NCBI GenBank assembly: GCA_035606665.1
Contig: DATNEY010000062.1
Location: 1 to 27,385 of the forward strand
Direction: 5' to 3'
From: DASUGC01 sp035606665
Lineage (GTDB): Bacteria; Acidobacteriota; Vicinamibacteria; Vicinamibacterales; SCN-69-37
DNA length: 27,385 nucleotides
The notes under the pieces are model-generated. The model did no database searches and had not been told where the DNA came from. It saw only the letters and a list, made by a program, of their open reading frames with translations. Positions 1-8,707 of the stretch are shown here, in pieces. The translations under genes were made by a program, and so were the position numbers. Within the stretch, counting starts at the first letter, position 1, and every line of letters starts with the position of its first letter.

Positions 1-1061
1 CGCGCCGTTGTGCCGGATTCTGAGGCGGTCGCCGTCCTGGACCTCTCCAATCTTCACGGCATGGAGATCCCACTTCTCGAAGATGCGCTCGACTTCCGCC
101 TCGCGGCCGCGCTTGACGATGAGCAGCATGCGCTCCTGCGACTCCGACAGCATGATCTCGTACGGCGTCATGCCTGTTTCGCGCTGCGGCACGAGCGCGA
201 CGTCAATCTCGACGCCGACACCGCCGCGGGATCCGGTCTCCGACGTCGCGCACGTGAGACCCGCCGCGCCCATGTCCTGGACGCCGACGCACGCGTCGGT
301 CGCCATGACCTCGAGGCAGGCCTCGAGGAGAAGCTTCTCCATGAACGGATCGCCCACCTGCACGGCGGGCCGCTTCTCCGCCGACTTCTCGTCGAACTCA
401 GCGGACGCCATCGTGGCGCCGTGGATGCCGTCGCGGCCGGTCTTGGCGCCGACGTAGTAGATCGGATTGCCGACGCCGCTGGCCTTGCCCTTCACGAGCG
501 CGTCGTGCTTCGCGATGCCGAGACAGAAGACGTTCACGAGCGGATTGCCGCTGTACGTCTCGTCGAACATCACCTCGCCGCCGACGGTCGGGATGCCGAT
601 GCTGTTGCCGTATCCGCCGATACCGGACACGACGCCCTGCAGGATCCGGCGGTTCTGCGACTCACTGAGCGGCCCGAAACGCAGCGCGTCGAGTAGCGCT
701 ATCGGACGCGCGCCCATCGTGAAGATGTCGCGAATGATGCCGCCCACGCCGGTCGCCGCGCCCTGGTACGGCTCGATGAACGACGGGTGGTTGTGCGATT
801 CGATCTTGAACACCGCCGCCAGTCCGTCGCCGATGTCCACGGCGCCCGCATTCTCCCCGGGCCCCTGGACCACACGAGGCCCTTCGGTCGGCAGCGTCTT
901 CAAATGCACGCGCGAGCTCTTGTAGCTGCAGTGCTCCGACCACATCACGGAGAACAGGCCGAGCTCGGTGAGGTTCGGCGTCCGGCCCATGAGTGACACG
1001 ATGCGCTCGTACTCGTCGGCCTTGATTCCGTGCCGATCGAGGACAGCCTGGTCGATTCCGC

Positions 1062-1065
<4 letters not shown>
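1..1065 (-). CDS. purL: Phosphoribosylformylglycinamidine synthase subunit PurL, N-terminal part (cut by window edge)
   Basis: Large synthetase subunit that, with PurS and PurQ, turns FGAR, ATP and glutamine-derived ammonia into FGAM in cytosolic purine synthesis. The 355 codons seen begin MSGIDQAVLDRHGI and contain the family motifs WSEHCSYKSSR, GPGENAGAVDIGDG and IESHNHPSFIEPYQGAATG (ATP/FGAR site). The last visible residues are DRLRIRHNGA at the left edge. The start ATG lies inside the last codons of purQ (ATGA overlap), which fixes the start and implies translational coupling. The short N-terminus and separate purS and purQ genes mark the small-PurL (three-subunit) type rather than the fused proteobacterial enzyme; such proteins are usually around 740 residues, so about half is outside the window. 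Assignment is essentially certain. Confidence 0.97.
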
Positions 1066-1777
<712 letters not shown>

Positions 1778-1781
<4 letters not shown>

Positions 1782-2032
1782 TGGGCACCGGCTTTCGTGA
1801 GCTCGACCTTGAAACTCTCGATCACGGGGTTCGCGAGGACGCGATCCGCGACTTCAGCCGCGAGCTTTTCGGCGGCCGCCTGATCCTTCACCGCGAGGTC
1901 GATCTCGAAGAACTTGCCCTGGCGGACGTCCGACACGTCGCCGTAGCCCAGCGAATGGAGGGCCTCGACGATCGTGTGGCCCTGGGGATCGAAGACGGAC
2001 GGCTTCAGGGTGACGAAAACACGAGCCTTCAT
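1778..2032 (-). CDS. purS: Phosphoribosylformylglycinamidine synthase subunit PurS
   Basis: Small (84-residue) subunit that bridges PurL and PurQ in the three-part FGAM synthase. The sequence MKARVFVTLKPSVFDPQG, then HSLGYGDVSDVRQGKFFEI, is the typical PurS fold signature. The gene lies between purB and purQ. The ATG is preceded by the A-rich stretch ATAAAGAA rather than a clear Shine-Dalgarno. Immediately upstream sits a GC-rich multi-hairpin repeat (2033-2145), so its translation start region is provided by that element. Confidence 0.96.
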
Positions 2033-2145
2033 TTCTTTATGGGGCGGGGGGACTTCGTCCCCGCCGCACCCCCCTTACGCGCTCGCTTGCGGGGGCCCCA
2101 TCGCCCCGCGCCGCTCGCGCGGCTCACTCACTTGCGTTCGTTCGC
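2033..2145 (-). repeat. Structured intergenic repeat, copy A, upstream of purS
   Basis: First of three related GC-rich elements (others at 3445-3548 and 11681-11778). Read in the sense of purS it shows three stem-loops: GCCGC-GCGA-GCGGC; a GCGGGGC...GCCCCCGC stem around a GATGGG loop; and GGGGAC-GAA-GTCCCC. The last hairpin ends 15 nt before the purS ATG. The upstream end resembles copy B through a GCGARCGARCG string and reaches into the last codons of purB. Shared order, orientation and distance to an ATG are visible directly. A role as a structured 5' leader is inference. Confidence 0.8.
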
Positions 2146-3444
2146 CTGCTGGCTCTCGAACACTCGGGAAAAAATCGCGTCGACGTTGCGCATCTGCGCA
2201 TCGAGGCTGAAACTCTCCTCGATGACAGCCGCAGGCAGCACGCGCGTGACGTCCGCATCCGCCAGCAGCAGTCCCTTGAAATCCTTCTGCTCCGCGAACG
2301 AACGCATCGCGTTGCGCTGCACCCACTCGTAGGCCTGCTCGCGCGAAACGCCTCGCCGGGCAAGCTCGAGCAGGACGGACCCGGAGAAGACGACGCCCCG
2401 CGACCGGCCCAGATTCTCGATCATGCGATCGGCATAGACGACCATGCCGCCCACGATCTTCGTGAGCCGCCTGAGCATGTGATCGAGCGCGATGAAGCTG
2501 TCCGGCAGGATCACGCGCTCCACCGAGGAGTGCGAGATGTCCCGCTCGTGCCACAACGCGACATTCTCGAGTGCCGCCATCGCGTTCGCGCGGATCAACC
2601 GGGCCAGGCCGACGATCTGCTCGCAGCCAATCGGGTTCCGCTTGTGCGGCATCGCCGACGAGCCCTTCTGGCCCTTGCCGAACGGCTCTTCGATCTCGCC
2701 GATCTCGGTCTTCTGCAGGCCGCGGATCTCGAGCGCGAACTTCTCCGCCGATGCCGCGGTGATCGCAAGCGCGGACAGAAGCTCCGCGTGCCGATCCCGT
2801 TGAATCACCTGCGACGACACGGGCGCGGCAGCGAGTCCGAGCGTCTTGCAGACGGCCGCCTCCACGGATGGATCGAGGTGTGCGAACATGCCGACGGCGC
2901 CGGAGATCTTGCCGACGGCGACAATCTCGCGCGCGCGGCGAACCCGCTCGCGATCCCGCGCGATCTCCGCGTACCAGAGCGCCAGTTTCACGCCGAGCGT
3001 CATCGGCTCCGCATGCACGCCATGCGTGCGGCCGATCATCGGCGTGCGCCGGTGCTCCATCGCCCGTGCGCGCACGGCCTCGGCCAGCGCGTCGATGTCC
3101 CTGAGAATCAGGTCGCACGCCTCGCGCATCTGAATCGCGAGCGCCGTGTCCAGCACGTCCGACGACGTCAAGCCGAAGTGCAGCCAGCGCGCGGGCGCGC
3201 CGGCCTTCTCGGCGACGGCCGTCGTGAACGCGATCACGTCGTGTTGCGTGGTCTGCTCGATTTCCTCGATGCGGGCGATGTCGAACGCCGCCTTCGCCCT
3301 GAGCGCCTTCGCGTCGTCCTTCGGAACCACACCGGCGTCGGCCAGCGCATCCGTCGCGGCGAGCTCGACCTCGAGCCAGGTGCCGTAGCGGCGCTCCTCA
3401 CTCCAGATGGCGCCCATTTCCGGACGCGTGTACCTGGGAATCAT
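2128..3444 (-). CDS. purB: Adenylosuccinate lyase
   Basis: Cytosolic lyase of the aspartase/fumarase superfamily. It splits SAICAR to AICAR plus fumarate and adenylosuccinate to AMP plus fumarate. The 438 residues from MIPRYTRPEMGAIW carry the LTSSDVLDT motif, the RTHGVHAEP motif with catalytic histidines, and the superfamily signature GSSAMPHKRNP, which includes the mobile-loop catalytic serine. The frame is open 20 codons further upstream, but that stretch is the repeat at 3445-3548. The MIPRY start matches the family N-terminus, so I place the start at 3444. No strong Shine-Dalgarno is seen (CAAGAGA). The final residues ANERK are encoded by sequence shared with the intergenic repeat. It lies between the M16 peptidase and purS in one leftward operon. 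Confidence 0.96.
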   Translation of the reverse strand: MIPRYTRPEMGAIWSEERRYGTWLEVELAATDALADAGVVPKDDAKALRAKAAFDIARIEEIEQTTQHDVIAFTTAVAEKAGAPARWLHFGLTSSDVLDTALAIQMREACDLILRDIDALAEAVRARAMEHRRTPMIGRTHGVHAEPMTLGVKLALWYAEIARDRERVRRAREIVAVGKISGAVGMFAHLDPSVEAAVCKTLGLAAAPVSSQVIQRDRHAELLSALAITAASAEKFALEIRGLQKTEIGEIEEPFGKGQKGSSAMPHKRNPIGCEQIVGLARLIRANAMAALENVALWHERDISHSSVERVILPDSFIALDHMLRRLTKIVGGMVVYADRMIENLGRSRGVVFSGSVLLELARRGVSREQAYEWVQRNAMRSFAEQKDFKGLLLADADVTRVLPAAVIEESFSLDAQMRNVDAIFSRVFESQQANERK

Positions 3445-3548
3445 TCTCTTGCCCGGGGGCTTCGCCCCGCGGACCCCAGGCACGCTCTCTCGCGGGGACC
3501 CCAATGCCCCGCTCCGTTCGCGTGGCTCACTCGCTGACGCTCGCTCGC
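3445..3548 (-). repeat. Structured intergenic repeat, copy B, upstream of purB
   Basis: Second copy of the element, filling nearly all of the gap between the M16 peptidase stop and the purB ATG. In the purB sense it starts with GCGAGCGAGCGTCAGCGAG, then GAGCCACGCGAACGGAGC. A GCGGGG...CCCCGC stem follows, then GGGGC-GAA-GCCCC ending 11 nt before ATG. Sequence differs from copies A and C at many positions, yet the second and third stems still pair and the GAA loop is kept. The first small stem is weak here. Confidence 0.8.
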
Positions 3549-3550
3549 CT

Positions 3551-4804
3551 TCACACTCTCAACTCCGCAGCCAGCGGGGATTTCTCCCCGGGCCCGACGA
3601 CCGTCGCGACAAGATTGCGCCCCTGCAACAAATCCACGGCCACTCTCTGCACGTCGTCCACCGTGATGCGCTCGATCGAGTTCAGCATTTCATCGAGCGT
3701 GAAATGGCGGCCGAAGGCCATGTACTGGCGCGCGAGGTGCGACATGCGACTCGACGTACTCTCGAGGTTCAGCATGAGGCTGCCCTTGAGGTGATCTTTC
3801 GCGCGACGGAGCTCGCTGTCCGGCACCGGCTCATCGCGCAGCTGCCTCAGCTCCACCATCGACAAATCGACGACTTCAGGCACGCGCTCGTTGGCACAGC
3901 CGGCGTACACCGTGAGCATTCCGGCGTCGGTGTAGGACGACAGCCCGCTGAACACGGCGTACGCAAGCCCGCGGTCCTCCCTGATGTGCTGGAACAACCG
4001 CGAACTCATCGAGCCGCCAAGAATCGTGTTCATGACGTGAAGGGCGTGACGATCGTCGTGCGCCTGATGATACGCCGCCATGCCCATGCAGACGTGGCTT
4101 TGTTCGATGTCTTTCTGGCGGTAGCCGACGCCCGACGTCAACGCCGGGGCGGCCGTCTCACCCGTCGATCGCGCGCTCGGCAATTCACCGAACTCCCGGG
4201 ACACCAGGTCCTTGATCCGCGCGTGGCTCAGGTTGCCCGCTGCCGCAATCAACAGGTTCGGCGCCACGTAAGTGCGACCGAAGTAGTTGCGGAGGCCCGT
4301 CTGTTCGAACGACGACACGGTCTCGGGCGTGCCGAGGATGGGCCGGCCCAGCGGGTGCGTCGGCCAGCACTGCTGCGCGAACACCTCGTGGACGAGATCG
4401 TCAGGCGCATCCTCGACCATTTTGATTTCTTCGAGAATCACGCCTTGCTCTCGGGCGATGTCGTCGACGGCAAACAAGGGCCGCTGAATCATGTCGCCCA
4501 GGAGCTCGAGCGCCACCGGCAGATGTTCGTCGAGGACTTTGATGTAGTAGCCGGCGTATTCCTTGGCCGTAAACGCGTCGAGCTGGCCGCCGATCGAATC
4601 GATCTGCTGCGCGATGTCGCGCGCCGACCGCGTCGTGGTGCCCTTGAAGAGCATGTGCTCGATGAAGTGCGCGATGCCGCTCTCTTCTCCGGATTCGTGG
4701 CGCGATCCGCGCGCGAGCCACACCCCAACCGCCACCGACCGCACGTGCGGCATCGCCTCGGTGACCAGTCGCAGGCCCGAGGGAAGGGTTTCGGCAGTTA
4801 CCAC
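3551..4804 (-). CDS. M16 family zinc metallopeptidase (pitrilysin/processing-peptidase type)
   Basis: Predicted zinc peptidase of 417 residues, beginning at GTG (MVTAETLPSGLRL) with GGAG about 6 nt upstream. The inverted zinc motif HFIEH gives His46, Glu49 (catalytic) and His50. The distal zinc ligand is Glu126 in ILEEIKMVED, 76 residues later as usual in this family. The N-terminal catalytic M16 domain spans about 8-155 and the C-terminal inactive M16 domain about 165-350 (VAPNLLIAAAGN, then SSRLFQHIREDRGLAYAVFS). No signal peptide is visible, so it is likely cytoplasmic. Length fits single-chain M16B enzymes such as YmxG. Its place at the head of a purine operon has no obvious pathway reason. 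Substrate unknown. Confidence 0.92.
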   Translation of the reverse strand: MVTAETLPSGLRLVTEAMPHVRSVAVGVWLARGSRHESGEESGIAHFIEHMLFKGTTTRSARDIAQQIDSIGGQLDAFTAKEYAGYYIKVLDEHLPVALELLGDMIQRPLFAVDDIAREQGVILEEIKMVEDAPDDLVHEVFAQQCWPTHPLGRPILGTPETVSSFEQTGLRNYFGRTYVAPNLLIAAAGNLSHARIKDLVSREFGELPSARSTGETAAPALTSGVGYRQKDIEQSHVCMGMAAYHQAHDDRHALHVMNTILGGSMSSRLFQHIREDRGLAYAVFSGLSSYTDAGMLTVYAGCANERVPEVVDLSMVELRQLRDEPVPDSELRRAKDHLKGSLMLNLESTSSRMSHLARQYMAFGRHFTLDEMLNSIERITVDDVQRVAVDLLQGRNLVATVVGPGEKSPLAAELRV

Positions 4805-4942
4805 GAGAGGCTCCGCGCGGGTTCGCGTCCTGCGATTTCCGCTAAGTTATTGATTCGCTTGGACTTACGAGAGAGCTTCAAGTTCAGAATGATAGCATGA
4901 CCCGAGTTCACTTTGCCAGCCGATCCTGAGCCGCAGACTGCG

Positions 4943-6028
4943 ATGGTCGATCTCGCCGAACTCGAACGCGAAGAGATTGAAAACGCCTTCGAGGCGCTCG
5001 GTGTGCCGCGCTATCACGGCACGCAGGTCTTCCGGTGGATCTACGCGCGCGGCGTCACCGACTTCGCAAAGATGACCGACCTCAGTCAATCCCTGAGGCA
5101 CACACTCGCGCAGAAGTTCACGATCGGAACGCCCGGGATCGAAGCGCGCCAGACCTCGTCTGACGGCACGACGAAGTTCCTCACGCGACTGAAAGACGGG
5201 CGTGAAATCGAGTCCGTGTACATCCCCGATACGCCCGCGCAGACGTTTTGTATCTCCACGCAGGTGGGCTGCGCGATGAACTGCGCGTTCTGCCTGACCG
5301 GAAAGATGGGGCTCGTTCGCAATCTGTCGGCCGGCGAGATCGCCGCGCAGGTCCGGCTCCTGGCTCAAGGAACCGAACTCGCCGGGCGCGCGTTCAACAT
5401 CGTGCTGATGGGCATGGGCGAACCGCTGCACAACTACGACGCGACGATGAAGGCCCTGAGAATCCTCGCGGACAAGTCAGGGATCGCGCTTCCACCGAAA
5501 CGGGTGACGCTGTCGACCGTCGGCGTGCTCCCTGGCCTGGAAAAACTGGCGCAGGAGCCGCTGATGCCGAACCTTGCGGTGTCCCTGCACGCCACGACGA
5601 CCGAACAGCGGGACCGGCTGGTGCCCGTCAACCGCAAGTACACGCTCGAGGATCTGATTGATGCGTGCAAGCGCTTCCCGCTCGCGAAGCGGCGCCGCAT
5701 CACGTTCGAGTACGTTCTGCTGGCGGGCGAGAACGACACGCCCGAGGATGCTAGACGGCTCGTACGGCTGCTTGCCGCAATCAAAGCGAAGGTGAATCTG
5801 CTGCCGCTCAACGAGGCGCCCGGCATTCCCTTCCAGCGGCCGTCCGACGCGCGTGTCAATGCCTTCGCCAAGATCCTCGCCGACAGCGACGTCGTCGTGT
5901 CCGTGCGCAAGAGCCGCGGCCGGGACATCAGGGCCGCTTGCGGACAGCTAATTGTGGAAGGACAGCACGCGTCGCGAGGACAGTTGCTGGCGAGGCAAAT
6001 CCACGCGTCAGACGCACACTGCGATTAG
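4943..6028 (+). CDS. rlmN: Dual-specificity 23S rRNA A2503 / tRNA A37 C2-methyltransferase
   Basis: Radical-SAM enzyme that methylates C2 of A2503 in 23S rRNA and A37 in certain tRNAs. With the ATG start (MVDLAELEREEIENAF, 361 residues), the 4Fe-4S cysteines are Cys110, Cys114 and Cys117 in CAMNCAFC. The two mechanistic cysteines fall at Cys103 (TFCIST) and Cys333 (RAACGQL). Other family motifs are VLMGMGEPLHNYD, SLHATT and EYVLLAGEND. A TTG ten codons upstream (4913) is also in frame. Neither start has a clear Shine-Dalgarno; I prefer ATG because family similarity begins there. The gene is divergent from the M16/purine operon. RlmN versus the resistance homologue Cfr is judged from context and overall motifs. 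Confidence 0.94.
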   Translation: MVDLAELEREEIENAFEALGVPRYHGTQVFRWIYARGVTDFAKMTDLSQSLRHTLAQKFTIGTPGIEARQTSSDGTTKFLTRLKDGREIESVYIPDTPAQTFCISTQVGCAMNCAFCLTGKMGLVRNLSAGEIAAQVRLLAQGTELAGRAFNIVLMGMGEPLHNYDATMKALRILADKSGIALPPKRVTLSTVGVLPGLEKLAQEPLMPNLAVSLHATTTEQRDRLVPVNRKYTLEDLIDACKRFPLAKRRRITFEYVLLAGENDTPEDARRLVRLLAAIKAKVNLLPLNEAPGIPFQRPSDARVNAFAKILADSDVVVSVRKSRGRDIRAACGQLIVEGQHASRGQLLARQIHASDAHCD

Positions 6029-6100
6029 ATCGAGGCGGCCGTGTTGCTGACTATACGCTGGCTTCCCAGCCGCTCGTTGATTGCAGCGGCCTGTTAGGTG
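6029..6100 (-). other. attC-like imperfect inverted repeat at the 3' end of the lone reverse gene
   Basis: Read on the minus strand, the gene's stop lies inside ACCTAAC, which fits the integron attC core RYYYAAC. It is followed by AGGCCGCTGCAATCAACGAG and then an imperfect fold: GCTGG-GAAG-CCAGC at the tip, flanked by GCTG/CAGC and GGCC/GGCC arms with unpaired bases. A stop embedded in the core and the GGC..GCTGCA string are typical of attC left halves. The expected closing GTTRRRY is not found, so the site is at best degenerate. Basis is pattern recognition only. Confidence 0.35.
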
Positions 6101-6639
6101 CCGGCTTGTGTCTTGCCAATCAACCGAAGCTGCTCCGTCTTCAGCTCTACATAGGCACGGGTCGCATATGTTTGGAGATCCTCGGGATAGTCGATCAAGG
6201 AAAACTGATCAGAGAAGTCGCCGTCCTGCCATTTCCTTACGACCGCCTTGTACGCCGCCACGTGACCAATGAACTGAAGAATGCACTGCGGCAGCTCCCG
6301 CTCCCGAAGGAGGTGCGCGTTCTCGAGCATGATTCGTTCGCACCAGAGATTCATGGGCATGAAGACATGTGCTACCCACACCCGCCACTCGGCGAGTTCC
6401 GCCTCGGCTAGTGGCGAATCCAGATCCGGATCGTGGCGCCTGCCGAGCCTTGCTACGAGTGCGTCGTAGGCCGTCTTTCCGACCATTACCGCCACGTAGA
6501 GTGGTCCGTAGAATGATGTTAGTTGCTTATTGACGAACGCCAGCCGTTCTCGGCGGCGCTCGACAACCAGGTTGTTTACATACGTCGCCAAGTACCCGCC
6601 CAAGCCCAGCGCAATACTGATGGCGACTGCAGTGTTCAC
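6094..6639 (-). CDS. Hypothetical membrane-anchored protein, possible integron-cassette cargo
   Basis: I do not recognise a function. The 181 residues start at GTG with a strong AAGGAG 6 nt upstream. Residues 4-21 (AVAISIALGLGGYLATYV) form one likely N-terminal transmembrane anchor. The rest is a soluble, mostly helical domain (RRRERLAFVNKQLTSFYGPL, then FMPMNLWCERIMLENAHLL) probably facing the cytoplasm given the Arg-rich flank. GC of sampled stretches is about 52-54%, against about 65% around it, suggesting acquisition. It stands alone between rlmN and purE with attC-like sequence at its 3' end and ATTAGGC (compare GTTRRRY) about 15 nt upstream of its start. A gene-cassette origin is inference. 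Confidence 0.75.
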   Translation of the reverse strand: MNTAVAISIALGLGGYLATYVNNLVVERRRERLAFVNKQLTSFYGPLYVAVMVGKTAYDALVARLGRRHDPDLDSPLAEAELAEWRVWVAHVFMPMNLWCERIMLENAHLLRERELPQCILQFIGHVAAYKAVVRKWQDGDFSDQFSLIDYPEDLQTYATRAYVELKTEQLRLIGKTQAGT

Positions 6640-6776
6640 GGGCTTCTCCTTCGCGCGCCTAATGCGCCGGCAAACCTGCTAAGCCTGCGGCCCCGACCGT
6701 TTTCGCTGATGGTTTCGAAGACCATTCCTCTGTGGCCTCTACGTGTCTTGGCGATCTCTCTGTGCGTTTGAGGCGA
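6640..6776. other. Intergenic region between the lone gene and purE
   Basis: No gene is seen. It contains a short dyad ATGGT-TTCGAAG-ACCAT (6709-6725) and a degenerate CTCTGTG-rich stretch (6727-6764: CCTCTGTGGCCTCTACGTG and so on) of the kind found scattered between genes in some GC-rich bacteria. The promoter for the lone reverse gene should lie here. The dyad could help end the purD-purE transcript, but it lacks a T-tract. Confidence 0.4.
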
Positions 6777-7283
6777 TCAGTTCTTGGGGGCAGCCAGCTT
6801 CGCCGCAGCCGCTTCTACCTTCTCCGCCAGCTTCTTCTTGTAATCCACGAGCTTCGCAGCAAGTGAAGGCTGACCGAGCGCGATCATCTGGGCGGCGAGG
6901 ACGCCGGCGTTTGTCGCGCCGGGTTTTCCGATGGCGACAGTCGCCACGGGCACGCCTGGCGGCATCTGAACAGTCGACAGCAGCGCGTCCATGCCCTTCA
7001 GCGCCGATGAGTCGATGGGCACTCCGATGACTGGCATCGTCGTGTGCGCGGCGACGACGCCCGCCAGATGCGCGGCGGCGCCGGCGCCGACGATGAACAC
7101 CTTCACGCCACGGCCGGGCGCCTCATCGATCAGGCGCATCACGCGCGCAGGAGAGCGGTGCGCGGAAGCCACTGTCATTTCCCAGGTCAGTCCAAACTCG
7201 GTCAACGCCGAACCCGCCGCGGACATGATCTCCGCATCCGAGTCGGAACCCATGAGAATGAGCACATCGATCGCGTTTGCCAT
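6777..7283 (-). CDS. purE: N5-carboxyaminoimidazole ribonucleotide mutase (class I PurE)
   Basis: Converts N5-CAIR to 4-carboxy-AIR in purine synthesis. The 168 residues contain GSDSD (12-16), the SAHR motif with catalytic His42, the phosphate and carboxylate loop VGAGAAAHLAGVVAAHT, and the ALKGMDALLSTVQMPPGVPV segment, all diagnostic of class I PurE. The C-terminal Lys/Ala-rich helix (KLVDYKKKLAEKVEAAAAK) is the usual family tail. The ATG shares one base with the purD stop (TAATG), so the two are co-translated. No purK is present in the window; class I PurE normally needs it, so it should lie elsewhere. Confidence 0.96.
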   Translation of the reverse strand: MANAIDVLILMGSDSDAEIMSAAGSALTEFGLTWEMTVASAHRSPARVMRLIDEAPGRGVKVFIVGAGAAAHLAGVVAAHTTMPVIGVPIDSSALKGMDALLSTVQMPPGVPVATVAIGKPGATNAGVLAAQMIALGQPSLAAKLVDYKKKLAEKVEAAAAKLAAPKN

Positions 7284-8563
7284 TACGTCCTCGTGAGCGC
7301 CTTGCGCCCGATGTCCTTTCTGAATTGCATGCCCTCGAACTGAATCTTCTCGACGCCGCGGTACGCGGTTGCCATCGCATCTTCGTAGGAGGCGCCCCGG
7401 CCCACCACCGTCAGCACGCGGCCGCCCGCCGTTACGATGCGTCCATCGACCGTCTTCGTCCCAGCGTGAAAGACCGTGACGCCATCCACCGCCGCAGCGG
7501 CATCCACTCCCTGTATTGCTCGGCCGTTCTCGGTCCGCGCCGGATAACCGGCCGACGCGATCACGACACCGACGCTCTTCTCGTCGCGCATGCGGACAAC
7601 GGAGTCCGTCAGTGACCCACGCGCGGCTGCCAGGAACAGCTCGGACAGCGATCCATCGATGAGCGGCAGCACCGCCTGAGCCTCGGGATCGCCGAACCTC
7701 ACGTTGAACTCGATCACTCGCGGTCCGTCGGCCGTCAGCATCAGGCTCACATAGAGGAAACCGATGTACGGTTCGCCGATCGTCTGATGTCCCTCAATCA
7801 CGGGCTGCACGATGCTGCGGCGCACGTCCCGCTCGAGATCGGCGGTCACGAGCGGACTCGGCGCGAACGCGCCCATCCCTCCCGTGTTCGGCCCCTCATC
7901 GTCATCCCGGATTCGCTTGTGGTCCTGCGCGCTGCCCATGTAGACGGCGCGGGCTCCGTCGAGCAGGTAGAACATCGAGACTTCAGGCCCGGTCAGGCAT
8001 CGCTCGATCACCACGCGAGCGCCGGCGCTTCCGAATGCCTTGTCAACAATCGCCGTGCGAACCGCTGCCTCGGCCTCTTCGCGAGTCAGGGCGACCGTCA
8101 CACCCTTCCCCGCCGCCAGGCCGTCCGCCTTTACGACGACGGGAAAGCCGAATCGAGGTCCGGCGACGGCTTCGAGCGCTGCCCGGGCATCCGTGCACAC
8201 AACAAAGTCGGCGGTGGGGATGGAGTACCGCTGCATGAAGGCCTTGGCGTGACCTTTCGAGCATTCGAGCGCCGCGCCTTTGGCACCGGGTCCGACGATG
8301 GGCAGTCCCCGCGACCTGAATCTGCCGGCGAGGCCCGATTCGAGGGGGGCCTCCGGACCAACTACTGTCAGATCCACCCTTTCCCGCTGGGCAAGCGCCA
8401 GGACCTCGTCAGGAGACCCCAGGTTCACGGGCAAATTGCGCCCGACTGGGGCTGTTCCGGGGTTGCCGGGGGCGATCAGGACCTCCGGCTGGCCGGGATC
8501 CAGGCTCAGCCGCCAGGCCAGCGCGTGTTCGCGGCCGCCCGAGCCCAGAACGAGTAGTTTCAC
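7283..8563 (-). CDS. purD: Phosphoribosylamine-glycine ligase (GAR synthetase)
   Basis: ATP-grasp ligase joining glycine to phosphoribosylamine, step two of purine synthesis. With the GTG start at 8563 it has 426 residues and opens with the nucleotide-binding loop KLLVLGSGGREHALAW. Further motifs are AAGKGVTVA, DHKRIRDDDEGPNTGGMGAF and EFNVRFGDPEAQ. The frame is open for another 118 codons upstream, but that part runs through the palindrome and over rpsU in antisense and matches nothing in the family, so it is rejected. No clear Shine-Dalgarno is seen. It is co-transcribed with purE (1-base overlap) and divergent from rpsU. Confidence 0.96.
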   Translation of the reverse strand: MKLLVLGSGGREHALAWRLSLDPGQPEVLIAPGNPGTAPVGRNLPVNLGSPDEVLALAQRERVDLTVVGPEAPLESGLAGRFRSRGLPIVGPGAKGAALECSKGHAKAFMQRYSIPTADFVVCTDARAALEAVAGPRFGFPVVVKADGLAAGKGVTVALTREEAEAAVRTAIVDKAFGSAGARVVIERCLTGPEVSMFYLLDGARAVYMGSAQDHKRIRDDDEGPNTGGMGAFAPSPLVTADLERDVRRSIVQPVIEGHQTIGEPYIGFLYVSLMLTADGPRVIEFNVRFGDPEAQAVLPLIDGSLSELFLAAARGSLTDSVVRMRDEKSVGVVIASAGYPARTENGRAIQGVDAAAAVDGVTVFHAGTKTVDGRIVTAGGRVLTVVGRGASYEDAMATAYRGVEKIQFEGMQFRKDIGRKALTRT

Positions 8564-8577
8564 GCACAAGATTGTTT

Positions 8578-8634
8578 CACGTGTCGATGGGGTCAGACCC
8601 CTGCACTTCGGGGTCTGACCCCATTCGACACGTG
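8578..8634. repeat. 57-bp near-perfect palindrome between purD and rpsU
   Basis: The left arm is CACGTGTCGA then TGGGGTCAGACCCC. The right arm is its reverse complement with one extra base (bulged), around an 8-nt centre TGCACTTC. Each arm holds its own 13-bp palindrome (GGGGTCAGACCCC or GGGGTCTGACCCC), and the ends are CACGTG. It sits 15 bp from the purD start in a divergent promoter region. The GGGGTCWGACCCC core looks like known REP-like dispersed repeats. Whether it is mobile or a regulator site is not decidable here. Confidence 0.85.
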
Positions 8635-8707
8635 TTAAGGTACGTTGTTCGCCGCCGTCCGAAAAGGCGGCCAGGCGAGTAAATCCCGCGGGAAGGGGGT
8701 GTCGAGT

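Noticed and set aside
3407..4900. Long plus-strand open frame opposite the M16 peptidase
   Set aside because: Arg/His-rich shadow of a gene with an intact zinc motif; no recognisable domain.
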